A stretch of DNA of 64,000 nt from contig NZ_JAAEDL010000001.1 in the NCBI RefSeq assembly GCF_018129005.1, positions 124,001 to 188,000 of the forward strand, read 5' to 3'. This document shows, piece after piece, positions 10,203 to 18,375 of the stretch (positions within the stretch are counted from its first letter, which is position 1; every line of letters starts with the position of its first letter). Made by a program: the position numbers and the translations under genes. The notes below the pieces were generated by a model that had not been told where the DNA came from, ran no database searches, and saw nothing but the letters and a program-made list of their open reading frames with translations. The stretch is from Neoroseomonas eburnea (lineage in GTDB: Bacteria; Pseudomonadota; Alphaproteobacteria; Acetobacterales; Acetobacteraceae).

Positions 10203-11132
10203 TCATCCTGCCTGATTCCGCTTGTGCGCCGCGAGGGCCATCAGCCGCCGGTCGCGCCAGGCGCTGCGTTCGGCGATCGCATCCCGCGCCAGCAGGCCGC
10301 GGCGCGCCGCATCCACGCGGCCGACCGTCTCCGCGTCATAGAGGAAGGGCGCCTGTTCCTCCGTGATGCCGCCCATCAGCGGGCCGAAGCGGGCCGCATA
10401 GTCGGCGACGCCGCCGGGCGCGTTGAGGTCGATGGTCTCGAACGGCCCCATGAAGGACCAGCGCAGGCCGAGGCCCTCCTTCACGCAGGCATCGACATCC
10501 TCGACGCTCATCACCCCGTCGCGCACCAGGCGGAAGGCTTCCGCCACCAGCGCCGCCTGCAGGCGGTTCAGCACGAAGCCGCGGGTCTCCTTCATCGCGG
10601 TCACCGGCACCTGGCCGACCTTGGCCATCAGCGCGCGGGTCCGCGCGACGACTGCCGCATCGGTCCACGGCGCGCCGACCAGCTCGACCAGCGGCACGAG
10701 ATAGGGCGGGTTCACCGGATGCGCGACGAGGCAGCGCGCCCGCCCCGCCAGACCCTCCGTGAACGCGCTCGCCGGAATGCCGGAGGTGGAGGAGGCGAGC
10801 ACCACCTCCCGCCCGCACAGCGCATCGAGCTTCGCGAAGGTCTCGCGCTTCACCTCGACGCGTTCCGGGCCGTTCTCCTGCACATGCTCCGCGCCGGCGA
10901 GGCAATCCTCCAGCGTCGCCGCCACCGCGACGCGCGCGGCGACGGCCTCGGGCGCCTCGACGATCAGCCCGACGGCGTGCAGGTCGGCAAGCCGCGCCCG
11001 CACCACCCCCATCGCGGCATCGGAGGCGCCGTGCGCCGGGTCCCAGATCCGCACCGGGTGCCCCGCCCGCGCGAACACCATCGCCCAGGCGCTGCCGATC
11101 AGCCCCGCGCCCACCACCGCAATCCGTTCCAT
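10203..11132 (-). CDS. 3-hydroxyacyl-CoA dehydrogenase family protein (lambda-crystallin/carnitine dehydrogenase-like)
   Basis: A 309-residue NAD-dependent dehydrogenase. The N-terminal Rossmann motif GAGLIGSAWAMVFARAG starts at residue 8. The catalytic histidine region HPVNPPYLVPLVELV is near residue 139, and a helical C-terminal domain follows. The length and HPVNPP motif resemble lambda-crystallin/L-gulonate 3-dehydrogenase and L-carnitine dehydrogenase more than the large FadB type. The substrate is a short 3-hydroxy acid or acyl-CoA, not determinable here. It is divergent from the small membrane protein gene at 11196. Confidence 0.85.
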   Translation of the reverse strand: MERIAVVGAGLIGSAWAMVFARAGHPVRIWDPAHGASDAAMGVVRARLADLHAVGLIVEAPEAVAARVAVAATLEDCLAGAEHVQENGPERVEVKRETFAKLDALCGREVVLASSTSGIPASAFTEGLAGRARCLVAHPVNPPYLVPLVELVGAPWTDAAVVARTRALMAKVGQVPVTAMKETRGFVLNRLQAALVAEAFRLVRDGVMSVEDVDACVKEGLGLRWSFMGPFETIDLNAPGGVADYAARFGPLMGGITEEQAPFLYDAETVGRVDAARRGLLARDAIAERSAWRDRRLMALAAHKRNQAG

Positions 11133-11195
11133 GCGACCGTCCTTCCCTGGCCGTGCGCCTTGAAGGCGCGCTCGCCTTGGGCGATCTAAGGCTCC

Positions 11196-11351
11196 GTGAG
11201 CGATCCAAGCAACGCACCCCATGTCGCGCCGCCGACCGCGCCACCGCCGCTCGGCACGCGCATGCTCGGCTTCTTCCTGCTGGCAGGGACGATGTGGGTG
11301 GCGGGGCTGCTCGCCCTGTTCCGCGCCGTCTTTGCGCTGGTGCCGACATGA
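11196..11351 (+). CDS. 51-residue single-pass membrane protein
   Basis: A GTG start with TAAGG four bases upstream opens a 51-codon frame. A proline-rich N-terminus (residues 1-22) is followed by one hydrophobic helix with MLGFFLLAGTMWVAGLLALF. The stop overlaps the ATG of the next gene (ATGA), which strongly supports a real, coupled gene. It is probably an inner-membrane partner of the downstream XpaC-like protein. No family is recognised. Confidence 0.65.
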   Translation: MSDPSNAPHVAPPTAPPPLGTRMLGFFLLAGTMWVAGLLALFRAVFALVPT

Positions 11352-12064
11352 TCTCGGCCTTCTGGCGACGCTGGCTGCTGCCCTTCACCGTGCTGCCGCT
11401 GCTGCCGGCCACGCTGGTGAACCTGTTCGCGGGGCGGGAGGTCGCGCTCGCCGGCTGCCTGCTCGGCATCGCCCTGCCCATGCTCGCCACCTGGCTGATG
11501 CGGCGCGGCCGGGCAGGGGATGCGCAGCTCGCCGCGGCGACGATGGGCGCGGCGGCGGCGCTCGTCGCCTTCCTCGGCGCCGAGGCCGGCCCGGTCGCCG
11601 CCCTGCTGCTCGGTGCCGGCGCCTGGGGCGGCACGCGGCTGCTCTACACCGGCGTCGCCGAGGCCCCGGCGCCACCGCCCCCTGCCGAACCCGCCCCGCC
11701 CGGCCCGCTCGACGACGCACGCGCGCGGCTGCTGCGGGTGACCGAGACCGCTCGCCGCGTCTCCGAACCCCGCCTCGTGCCGGTCGCGGTCGCGATCGGC
11801 GCCGTGCTCGACGAGTTCGAACGCCGCCCGGGGCGGCTCGAGGAAGCCCGCCGCTTCCTCGGCGTGAACCTCGACGGGCTGGAACGCATCGCCGCGCGGC
11901 TCGCCGCCGGCGCCGAGCCGCCGCCCGGCCTGCCCGCGCTGCTGGCGGAACTCGAGGCCGGCGCCCGCGGCCTGCGCGATCGCCTGCGCGAGGAGGAAAG
12001 CGCCGCGCTGGAAGTCCAGGTGAAGGTGCTGGGCGATCGGCTGCGGCGCGAGGGCTACGGCTAA
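11348..12064 (+). CDS. XpaC-like (5-bromo-4-chloroindolyl phosphate hydrolysis) family protein
   Basis: A 238-residue protein with two or three hydrophobic segments in the first 90 residues, a proline-rich linker near 100-118, and a helical cytoplasmic domain. The pattern EARRFLGVNLDGLERI...LEVQVKVLGDRLRREGYG resembles the C-terminal part of XpaC-family proteins. These often pair with TelA (toxic anion resistance); no telA is in the window. Function unknown. It overlaps the 51-residue gene by ATGA. A 92-bp inverted repeat follows its stop. Confidence 0.6.
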   Translation: MISAFWRRWLLPFTVLPLLPATLVNLFAGREVALAGCLLGIALPMLATWLMRRGRAGDAQLAAATMGAAAALVAFLGAEAGPVAALLLGAGAWGGTRLLYTGVAEAPAPPPPAEPAPPGPLDDARARLLRVTETARRVSEPRLVPVAVAIGAVLDEFERRPGRLEEARRFLGVNLDGLERIAARLAAGAEPPPGLPALLAELEAGARGLRDRLREEESAALEVQVKVLGDRLRREGYG

Positions 12065-12080
12065 GAGGCCGTCCGCGAAG

Positions 12081-12172
12081 TCCGGCACCGGCCCGCACCC
12101 CCCCCACCCAAGCCGGCCAGCCCGTCAGTATCCTGGAATGGGTGGCCGGGTGGGGGGCGGGCCGGTGCCGGA
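12081..12172. terminator. Large inverted repeat after the XpaC-like gene
   Basis: The arms TCCGGCACCGGCCCGC and GCGGGCCGGTGCCGGA extend through C-rich and G-rich blocks and close over a loop of about 25-30 bases. It sits 17 bases after the stop codon and probably ends or protects that transcript. Confidence 0.55.
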
Positions 12173-12255
12173 CCCGGAAACGCGCCGCGATGCGCGTTTC
12201 CGAACGGGCGCCAAGCAAGCCCCCGTTTGATCGGCGTCATGGAACTCGCCTTCAA

Positions 12256-12283
12256 TTGCGAGGTAAAAGAATACGCTTAGATA
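12256..12283 (+). promoter_or_regulatory. Possible sigma-70-type promoter of the 176-residue lipoprotein gene
   Basis: TTGCGA and TAGATA are separated by 16 bases in a locally AT-rich patch that stands out from the GC-rich surroundings. The predicted start of transcription is about 15 bases before a strong GGGGAGG ribosome site for the lipoprotein at 12304. This is by pattern only. Confidence 0.45.
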
Positions 12284-12303
12284 AAATATTTGGGGAGGCA
12301 ACA

Positions 12304-12834
12304 ATGCTGCGTCGCTTCGTCCTGGCCGCCGTGCTCGCCGCTGCCGCGTGCGCGCCGGCCCAACCGCCACCCACCATGCCGAGTGCGGCAATGCCCACGG
12401 CGGTCACCACCGATCCGATCACGCAGGCCCGCCAGGGTGCGGCCAGCTTCTTCCGCGCACCGCAGGCCGGGCAGCCTGCCCAGGCCGCGCGCGCGATCGC
12501 CAACATGGAGTATCTGGCGGAGGCGGTGCCGGCCGATCCTGTCTGGCAGACGGCGAGGTCCAGTTCCCTCGTCGGGCTTGCCCAGGCCAAGAACGAGGGG
12601 CGCCGTGCCCTCGGCATTCCGGCCTCGGCCCCGTCGCAGGCGGTGATCGACGGGCTTCTCGCCGCCGCAACCGCGCTCGAGGCGAATGATCGCGCCGGCG
12701 TCGCCCGCGCGCTGCCGAGCAACGTCTTCACCGCCGGGCCGGACCAGACCGTCCGTCGCCTCTCGCAGCCGCCGCGGATCCCAAGTGCGAGCGGCGCGCT
12801 TGCTGCTCTCTCCCTGGGCCCTGGGGGGCGTTAG
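12304..12834 (+). CDS. Hypothetical lipoprotein, 176 residues
   Basis: A short signal peptide with lipobox LAAAAC puts the lipid-modified cysteine at residue 16. A proline-rich linker follows, then an alanine-rich helical domain (about 40-145) and a low-complexity tail. No family is recognised. The start is fixed by GGGGAGG seven bases upstream and by the signal peptide. It has its own promoter-like sequence. The stop lies directly against a family A repeat copy. Confidence 0.75.
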   Translation: MLRRFVLAAVLAAAACAPAQPPPTMPSAAMPTAVTTDPITQARQGAASFFRAPQAGQPAQAARAIANMEYLAEAVPADPVWQTARSSSLVGLAQAKNEGRRALGIPASAPSQAVIDGLLAAATALEANDRAGVARALPSNVFTAGPDQTVRRLSQPPRIPSASGALAALSLGPGGR

Positions 12835-12836
12835 AT

Positions 12837-12919
12837 CGGATCCCGATCGGGTGGATTCACCTGGTCGGGTGGAGTTGCTCGCGAGGAGGAGACGCCGGCG
12901 TGGTTGCCGTGAGCCAGGG
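12837..12919. repeat. Family A palindromic element (inverted orientation)
   Basis: The core CCCGATCGGGTGGATTCACC...GGTCGGGTGGA is the reverse complement of the consensus (CTTCACCCGATCAGG-N-CCTGATCGG). At the far end GGTTGCCGTGAGCC is conserved, as in the copy at 21637. Length and internal spacing match the copies at 36301 and 54121. Confidence 0.65.
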
Positions 12920-13356
12920 CGCGCCGAAAGCGCTCTGGCGTGCTGTCCGCTTCCCTCGCCGGATCTCCGGTGGAGGAAGCGGACCGACCGGTCGCCGGAC
13001 CAATGGCCAATGGCCTGGGCACGACGTCCGCAGGATTTTCGAACCAGGACAGGACAGCGGTGCCCGGTGGCACGGATTCGGATCACCGGGCGGAGAGGCT
13101 TGAGCCATCGAGGTGTTGGAGCGGCTTCCGGCAGCCGGTGCGAAGGATGAGGGCTCCGGCAAGGCCGCCGCGCGAGGTGCTCCGGTTCGCGCCGGGCGGC
13201 GTCGGCATGGCTCGACGGCCCTGAACCGCAGCGGTCGGCATCATCCCATCCTCGCGCAGCCGTCGAGCTTCGGGCGTGCCCACTTCGTGGGAACGCGATC
13301 CGGCGGGACTGAACTCCGCCATATCCGCGCCCGCTTCGCGAAGGAGGCTCGCCGCG
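12920..13356. other. Gene-free stretch with one inverted repeat
   Basis: No coding sequence is convincing in these 437 bases. A perfect 10-bp inverted repeat (GTCCGCTTCC at 12945-12954 and GGAAGCGGAC at 12975-12984) follows the family A copy. The rest is unremarkable GC-rich sequence leading to the AAGGAGG ribosome site of the next gene. Confidence 0.4.
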
Positions 13357-13614
13357 ATGAAGCGCCTTCTGCCGATCCTCGCCCTGCCGCTCGCCGGATG
13401 CGTCGTCGTGCAGCCGACACCGGTCCCCATTCCCGTGACACCGGTCTGCGAGGACCCCGCCGCCGGCGCAGCCTATGGCGCCGCCATCGGGGCCGGGATC
13501 GGCGCACTCGCCGGATCGGCCAGCGCCGATGCCGGACGGGGGGCGCTGATCGGGGCAGGGGTGGGGGCGCTCGCGGGGATGGCGATCGGGACGCAGCCTT
13601 GCGATGGGAAGTGA
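13357..13614 (+). CDS. Small glycine-zipper lipoprotein
   Basis: An 85-residue protein. The signal peptide has lipobox PLAGC (Cys15). The C-terminal half is a glycine zipper with GAAIGAGIGALAG and GALIGAGVGALAG, typical of 17-kDa surface antigen/SlyB-like small outer-membrane lipoproteins. Start: AAGGAGG nine bases before the ATG; an in-frame upstream ATG at 13276 would bury the signal peptide and is rejected. Role: envelope, otherwise unknown. Confidence 0.8.
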   Translation: MKRLLPILALPLAGCVVVQPTPVPIPVTPVCEDPAAGAAYGAAIGAGIGALAGSASADAGRGALIGAGVGALAGMAIGTQPCDGK

Positions 13615-13672
13615 CGACAGGGGCTCCGCCCCTGGACCCCGCCAGGAAACCCGGCTTCCTGGACCTTCGGGA
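13615..13672. repeat. Family D GC-rich intergenic repeat
   Basis: AGGGGCTCCGCCCCTGG, then CCCCGCCAGGAAACC and GGCTTCCTGGACCTTCGGG. Same order as 14489-14550 and, more loosely, 9294-9384. It lies between the lipoprotein and hydrolase genes. Confidence 0.65.
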
Positions 13673-13702
13673 ACCGCGCGCCGGAAAGGGGGCATACGGG
13701 GA

Positions 13703-14485
13703 TTGCTGACGACCATCGCCGTACTGGCCGCGATACCGCTGCTCCTGGTCGGAGCGCTCTGGGCCGGGCAGGAGCGCATGATCTTCCTGCCCGACACGCG
13801 TGCGATCGCCGCGCCGCCCGGATGGACACGGGAAACGCTGCGGACCGAGGACGGGCTGAACCTCGCCTTCCTGGTCGCCGAGGCACCGCCAGGCGCCCCC
13901 GTGCTGCTGCACTTCCACGGGAATGGCGGCAATGCCGAGGACCGCACGGGGCTCGGGTCGCTTCTCCGCCGCGCCGGCTATGGCGTTGTTCTTGCGGAAT
14001 ACCGCGGCTACGGGGGCAACCCGGGCAGGCCAGGAGAGGAGGCCATCGCCCGCGACGCGAGGTCCTATTTGGCCTGGACGCGGGCGCGCTTCGCCGGCAG
14101 CCCCGTCGCCCTGTGGGGCGAGAGCCTCGGCAGCGCCGTCGCGACGCGCCTCGCCGAGAACCAGGCCGGCATCGCGGCCCTGGTGCTCGAAAGCCCCTTC
14201 ACCTCGGTCGCCGACATGGCACGCGGCATCTACCCCGTCCTGCCCACCGATTGGCTGCTGCGCCACCGCTTCGAGAGCCTGTCGCGCCTGCACGGGATCG
14301 CGGCACCGGTGCTGGTGGTGGCGAGCGAGCAGGACCGCATCACCCCGGCGGAGCACGCGCGGCGCATGGCGGAAGGTGCCAGGAACGGGGCATTGGTGAT
14401 GCTGCCGGGCGAAGCGCACCCAACCGTGCTGAACGACGCGAGCGGGGAGGGGATGCGCGCCGCGCTCGACTTCCTGCGGCGGTGA
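13703..14485 (+). CDS. Alpha/beta hydrolase (BEM46-like), membrane-anchored
   Basis: A 260-residue serine hydrolase with one N-terminal hydrophobic helix (about residues 2-22), so it is probably anchored with the catalytic domain in the periplasm. Oxyanion loop HFHGNGGN near 71-78, nucleophile elbow GESLGS near 139-144, acid in SEQDRITP near 210, histidine in EAHPTV near 239. The substrate is unknown; an acyl ester is likely. The start is uncertain: a TTG at 13703 is chosen because sequence upstream to the ATG at 13604 is family D repeat. Confidence 0.8.
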   Translation: MLTTIAVLAAIPLLLVGALWAGQERMIFLPDTRAIAAPPGWTRETLRTEDGLNLAFLVAEAPPGAPVLLHFHGNGGNAEDRTGLGSLLRRAGYGVVLAEYRGYGGNPGRPGEEAIARDARSYLAWTRARFAGSPVALWGESLGSAVATRLAENQAGIAALVLESPFTSVADMARGIYPVLPTDWLLRHRFESLSRLHGIAAPVLVVASEQDRITPAEHARRMAEGARNGALVMLPGEAHPTVLNDASGEGMRAALDFLRR

Positions 14486-14488
14486 GAA

Positions 14489-14550
14489 AGGCCCCCGGGG
14501 GTGCCGCCCCCGGACCCTGCCAGGAAACTCCGATCTCCGGACCTTCGGGG
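14489..14550. repeat. Family D GC-rich intergenic repeat
   Basis: CCCCCGGGGGTGCCGCCCCCGG followed by ACCCTGCCAGGAAACTCCG and CTCCGGACCTTCGGGG, parallel to the copy at 13615. The remaining bases up to 14781 show no gene. Confidence 0.6.
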
Positions 14551-14781
14551 CGTGAGGCGGCGGCGCTTCGCTGCGCGGGGATGCCGATGGTGCCGCGGCA
14601 CACCGGCCGGATGCGGGGAATTCTCCATCGTCGAGGGGATCGCCGCTCTGGGTCCGGACAGCCACGATGGCCGGGCGTCCCGCGTGCTGGTACAAGAGGC
14701 CGGCGTTGTTGTTCCTGTCCCTTCGCCGTGCGGAAGGACGAAGTTGCCGCAGCGAATCCCGGCTCCCGCACTGCGGATGAG

Positions 14782-15897
14782 ATGACAAGGCATTCGGATT
14801 TCGAGATCTTCCTTGCGACGGCGCCGGGCCTGGAAGCCGCGTTGTGCGAGGAGGTGCGCGCCAAGGCATTCAAGCGGCCACGGCCCGTTCCCGGGGGCGT
14901 CGTCACCAGGGGTGGCTGGCCGGAGGTCTGGCGTGCGAACCTCTGGATCCGCGGCGCCGGTCGGGTCCTGGCGCGCATCGACGCCTTCCACGTCGTTCAT
15001 CTCGCGCAACTCGACGGCCGCGCGCGCCGCGTGCCCTGGGCAAGCGTGCTGCGCCCCGACGTGCCGTTCCGGGTCGAGGCGTCCTGCGCGGGTTCGCGCA
15101 TCTATCACAGCGGCGCCGCGGCCCAGCGGATCGAGACGGCCATCCGGCAGACGCTCGGCGCCCCCCATGCGCCGGATGCCGACATCGTCGTGATGGCACG
15201 CATCGAGCGTGACCTTTGCACCATCAGCGTCGACACCTCGGGCGAGCCTCTGCACAAGCGCGGCTACAAGGAGGCCGTCAATGCGGCGCCGATGCGCGAG
15301 ACCATGGCGTCGCTCTTCCTTCGGCAATGCGGCTATGACGGCACCGAACCCGTGGTCGATCCGATGTGCGGGTCCGGCACCTTCGTCATCGAGGCCGCGG
15401 AGATCGCGGCGCGGCTCAATCCCGGCCGTTCCCGCCATTTCGCCTTCGAGAGGCTGGCGACCTTCGACGCGGCGGCCTGGCAGCGCATGCGCGAAACCAG
15501 GAGCGGCCGCACGCCGGCGGCCCGCTTCCTCGGCAGCGATCGCGACGCCGGGGCGATTGCCATGAGCCGCGCCAATGCCGAGCGCGCCGGCGTCGCCGAC
15601 ATCGCCGAATTCCGGCAGGCCACGATCAGCGAAGTCCACCCGCCGCCGGGCCCGCCGGGGCTGGTCATCGTCAATCCACCCTATGGCGGTCGCCTGGGGG
15701 ATAAGAACAGCCTGCTCCCGCTTTACCGGGCGCTCGGGCAGACGCTGTCGAGCCGTTTCAAGGGCTGGCGCGTCGGGCTCATCACCAGCGAGCCCCGGCT
15801 CGCGCATGCGACGGGATTGCCGTTCCTGCCGCACGGGGCGCCGGTTCCGCATGGAGGACTGCGCGTGTTCCTGTTCCGGACCGGCGCTCTCGCCTGA
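14782..15897 (+). CDS. THUMP-domain RNA methyltransferase (RlmL-like)
   Basis: A 371-residue class I SAM-dependent methyltransferase. The N-terminal half has a THUMP RNA-binding domain (about 5-155) with PGLEAALCEEV at its start. The Rossmann methyltransferase domain has VDPMCGSGTFVIEAA near 193 and the N6/N2-guanine-type catalytic motif NPPYGGRLGD near 298. It matches the N-terminal unit of RlmKL, which makes m2G2445 in 23S rRNA; the RlmK half is absent, as in many alphaproteobacteria. The start is an ATG with a weak ribosome site. Confidence 0.88.
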   Translation: MTRHSDFEIFLATAPGLEAALCEEVRAKAFKRPRPVPGGVVTRGGWPEVWRANLWIRGAGRVLARIDAFHVVHLAQLDGRARRVPWASVLRPDVPFRVEASCAGSRIYHSGAAAQRIETAIRQTLGAPHAPDADIVVMARIERDLCTISVDTSGEPLHKRGYKEAVNAAPMRETMASLFLRQCGYDGTEPVVDPMCGSGTFVIEAAEIAARLNPGRSRHFAFERLATFDAAAWQRMRETRSGRTPAARFLGSDRDAGAIAMSRANAERAGVADIAEFRQATISEVHPPPGPPGLVIVNPPYGGRLGDKNSLLPLYRALGQTLSSRFKGWRVGLITSEPRLAHATGLPFLPHGAPVPHGGLRVFLFRTGALA

Positions 15898-15998
15898 TCC
15901 CCCGATGCGGCGCGGTGGCACCCGGCGCGCCCTTGACCGCGCCCGCCCCCCTTGGTCCGATGCCGGGCACAAGTCGCTACCCAACCGGAGGAATCGCC

Positions 15999-17066
15999 AT
16001 GCGCGCCTGGGCCGTCATCGAGACCGGGAAGCCGCTCAAGGAAATCGAACTGCCGACGCCGGAGCCCACCGGCAAGCAGGTGCTGCTCGAGATCACCCAT
16101 GCCGGCGTCTGCCATTCCGACCTGCACATCTGGGAAGGCGAATACGACCTCGGCTCGCGCGGCAAGATGAAGCTGGCCGATCGCGGCGTCGTCCTGCCGC
16201 TGGCCATGGGGCACGAGATCGTCGGCAGGGTGCTGAAATGGGGCCCGGAGGCGAATGCCGCCGGCCTCAAGGTCGGCGACCACATGATCGTCTTCCCCTG
16301 GGTGGGCTGCGGGAAGTGCGACAAGTGCCTGGCCGACGAGGACAACATGTGCCTCACGCCGCGCTCGCTCGGCGTCTATCAGCATGGCGGCTACGCGACG
16401 CATGTGCTGGCGCCGGAACCGCGCCACCTGGTGCCGGTCGGCAAGCTCGATCCCTCGCTGGCGGCGACCTATGCCTGCTCGGGCATCACGGTGTTCAGCG
16501 CCATCAACAAGGTCATGCCGATGCCGGCGGATGATCCGATCGTGCTGGTCGGCGCCGGCGGCCTCGGGCTGAATGCCATCGCGGTGCTCAAGGCGAAGGG
16601 CCATCGCCGCATCGTGGTGGTCGATGTCAGCCAGGCGAAGCTCGACGCCGCGAAGGCGGAAGGCGCGACCGACACCGTGCTCGCCGACGGCCCCGACACG
16701 GCCAAGCGCATCATCGAGACCGCCGGCGGCCCGGTCGGTGCGATCGTCGACCTGGTGAACGGCACGGACACCGCGCGCTTCGCCTTCGACGCGCTGCGCA
16801 AGGGCGGCAAGCTGGTGCAGGTCGGCCTCTTCGGCGGCGAGATGAACATCCCGCTGCCCCTGATGCCGATCCGTGCCCTGACCGTGCAGGGTTCCTATGT
16901 CGGCAACGTGAAGGAGCTGCGGGAACTCGTCGCCATCGCCCAATCCGGCAGGATGCCGGCGATCCCCATCACCAACATGCCGCTGAACCAGGCCGATGCC
17001 GCCCTCAACCGCCTGAAGGAAGGCAAGGTCGTCGGCCGCATCGTCCTGACCGCTTCCGCTGCCTGA
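15999..17066 (+). CDS. Zinc-dependent alcohol dehydrogenase
   Basis: A 355-residue medium-chain dehydrogenase. Catalytic zinc ligands: the cysteine in AGVCHSD (near residue 38) and the GHE histidine (near 72). The structural zinc lobe has four cysteines in CGKCDKCLADEDNMC near 104-118. NAD(P)-binding motif GAGGLGLNA near 185. The aspartate in VVVDVS after the second beta strand favours NAD. It has a strong CCGGAGGA ribosome site. The alcohol oxidised is unknown. It stands alone; a family C repeat arm follows. Confidence 0.92.
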   Translation: MRAWAVIETGKPLKEIELPTPEPTGKQVLLEITHAGVCHSDLHIWEGEYDLGSRGKMKLADRGVVLPLAMGHEIVGRVLKWGPEANAAGLKVGDHMIVFPWVGCGKCDKCLADEDNMCLTPRSLGVYQHGGYATHVLAPEPRHLVPVGKLDPSLAATYACSGITVFSAINKVMPMPADDPIVLVGAGGLGLNAIAVLKAKGHRRIVVVDVSQAKLDAAKAEGATDTVLADGPDTAKRIIETAGGPVGAIVDLVNGTDTARFAFDALRKGGKLVQVGLFGGEMNIPLPLMPIRALTVQGSYVGNVKELRELVAIAQSGRMPAIPITNMPLNQADAALNRLKEGKVVGRIVLTASAA

Positions 17067-17101
17067 CGCGACCGCGCCCGGCCATCGGCCGGGCGCCCTC
17101 C

Positions 17102-17144
17102 CAAAGACGGGAGGGGGATTCGGGGGAGGTTCTCCTCCCCCGAC
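17102..17144. repeat. Single family C repeat arm
   Basis: CAAAGAC...GGGGGATTCGGGGGAGG then CCTCCCCCGAC. It corresponds base for base in layout to the right arm of the inverted element at 3314-3439. It lies between convergent genes. Confidence 0.65.
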
Positions 17145-17145
17145 C

Positions 17146-17649
17146 TCATTGCCTCGGATACGCCCGGCCCGTCACCGGATCCTTCTGCGGGTCCTGCACC
17201 GCAGCGATGGTGCGTTCGGCGCGCAGCCTTTCCTCCGGCGCGCCGTGCAACTGGTCCGGCGGTGCCGAGCCCTCCGGATAGGCCCCTACCACCAGAAGAT
17301 CCGCGCTCGCCCCGAGATTCCGGTGCCCGGTCCCTGCCGGCAGCACGACAACGTCGCCGGCGCCCAGTTCGAGCACCACGCCGCCATCCCCGCCGAGCTG
17401 CACGCGTGCCTCGCCGCGGACGACGGCGAGCGCCTCATGTGCGTTCGAGTGGTAGTGATGCCAGGCGTGGATGCCGTTCCGCCAGGCCGGCCGCCAGCCA
17501 TGGCTCTGGAACAGCGCCTCGGCGGCGGAGGGATCGCCCGGGGGCACCGCCGCGCGGTGCAGCACCACCGGCAGGCGCGGGTTGTTCGGAATGTCGTGCC
17601 CGGCCGGGAGGAAGAGCATCTCCGCCCCGTCCTTGCGGTGTTCGTGCAT
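17146..17649 (-). CDS. Cupin protein (YjlB-like)
   Basis: A 167-residue single-domain cupin. Motif 1 is in HYHSNAHEALAVVRGEARVQLGG (metal ligands H, H and E), motif 2 in GDVVVLPAGTGHRNL. The N-terminal stretch LPVVLHRAAVPPGDPSAAEALFQSHGW fits the YjlB group of uncharacterised cupins. The reaction is unknown. The ribosome site AAGGAAGGGG supports the start. It is divergent from a second cupin-fold gene (cysteine dioxygenase family) 67 bases away, so the two may share control. Confidence 0.8.
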   Translation of the reverse strand: MHEHRKDGAEMLFLPAGHDIPNNPRLPVVLHRAAVPPGDPSAAEALFQSHGWRPAWRNGIHAWHHYHSNAHEALAVVRGEARVQLGGDGGVVLELGAGDVVVLPAGTGHRNLGASADLLVVGAYPEGSAPPDQLHGAPEERLRAERTIAAVQDPQKDPVTGRAYPRQ

Positions 17650-17716
17650 CGCGCCCCTTCCTTGTCGCGTGGAATTCGCTTCTCCATGATGGCGCGGAGG
17701 ACAGAAGGGCTCCACC

Positions 17717-18307
17717 ATGACCGACATCGCCCCGCTCAGGGACTTCATCCGCGCCATGACCCGGCTCGCGGACGAGGGTGCCTCGGAAACGCGCTGGCTG
17801 ACCGAGGGAGCGGCATTGCTGCGCCGGCTGATCGCCAATGACGCCTGGTTGCCGGAGGACTGCGCCCAGGCCGGTCCGCGCTATCGCCAGTACCTGCTGC
17901 ATTGCGACCCGCTCGAGCGCTTCTGCGTCGTCTCCTTCGTCTGGGGGCCCGGCCAGAAGACGCCGGTGCACAACCACACCGTCTGGGGCCTGGTGGGTAT
18001 GCTGCGCGGCGAGGAGATCTCCACCGCCATGCACCCCGGCGCGCCGATGACGATGGGCGAGGTGGATCGTCTGCGGCCGGGGGAGGTGGTGGCGGTCAGC
18101 CCCAACCTCCAGGACATCCACGTGGTGGAGAACGCGATCCCCGACGCCGCGAGCATCAGCATCCACGTCTATGGCGGGAACATCGGCGCCATTGCGCGCA
18201 GCGTCTTCGACCCGGCGACGGGTGCGCAGAAGCGCTTCGTCTCGGGCTACGACAACGCCGTGGTGCCGAACCTCTGGGACCGCAGCCAGGAAGTCCGCGC
18301 CGCCTGA
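17717..18307 (+). CDS. Cysteine dioxygenase-family thiol dioxygenase
   Basis: A 196-residue cupin. The iron ligands are the two histidines in PVHNHTVWG (near 87 and 89) and the later histidine in LQDIHVVEN (near 135). The family oxidises cysteine or 3-mercaptopropionate to the sulfinic acid. Bacterial members of about 190-200 residues with this sequence include 3-mercaptopropionate dioxygenases, so the thiol is not certain. Ribosome site AGAAGGG. A hairpin terminator follows. Confidence 0.85.
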   Translation: MTDIAPLRDFIRAMTRLADEGASETRWLTEGAALLRRLIANDAWLPEDCAQAGPRYRQYLLHCDPLERFCVVSFVWGPGQKTPVHNHTVWGLVGMLRGEEISTAMHPGAPMTMGEVDRLRPGEVVAVSPNLQDIHVVENAIPDAASISIHVYGGNIGAIARSVFDPATGAQKRFVSGYDNAVVPNLWDRSQEVRAA

Positions 18308-18313
18308 CCTGCG

Positions 18314-18357
18314 CAACGAAAAGGGCCGCCCCGGCGACGGAGCGGCCCCTGTTTCCG
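18314..18357. terminator. Bidirectional terminator
   Basis: A perfect GGGCCGC/GCGGCCC stem has an A-rich left flank (ACGAAAA) and a T-containing right flank (TGTTTCC). It lies between the plus-strand dioxygenase gene and the minus-strand CHAP gene. Confidence 0.7.
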
Positions 18358-18375
18358 TGACGGCCCGGCAGGGGC

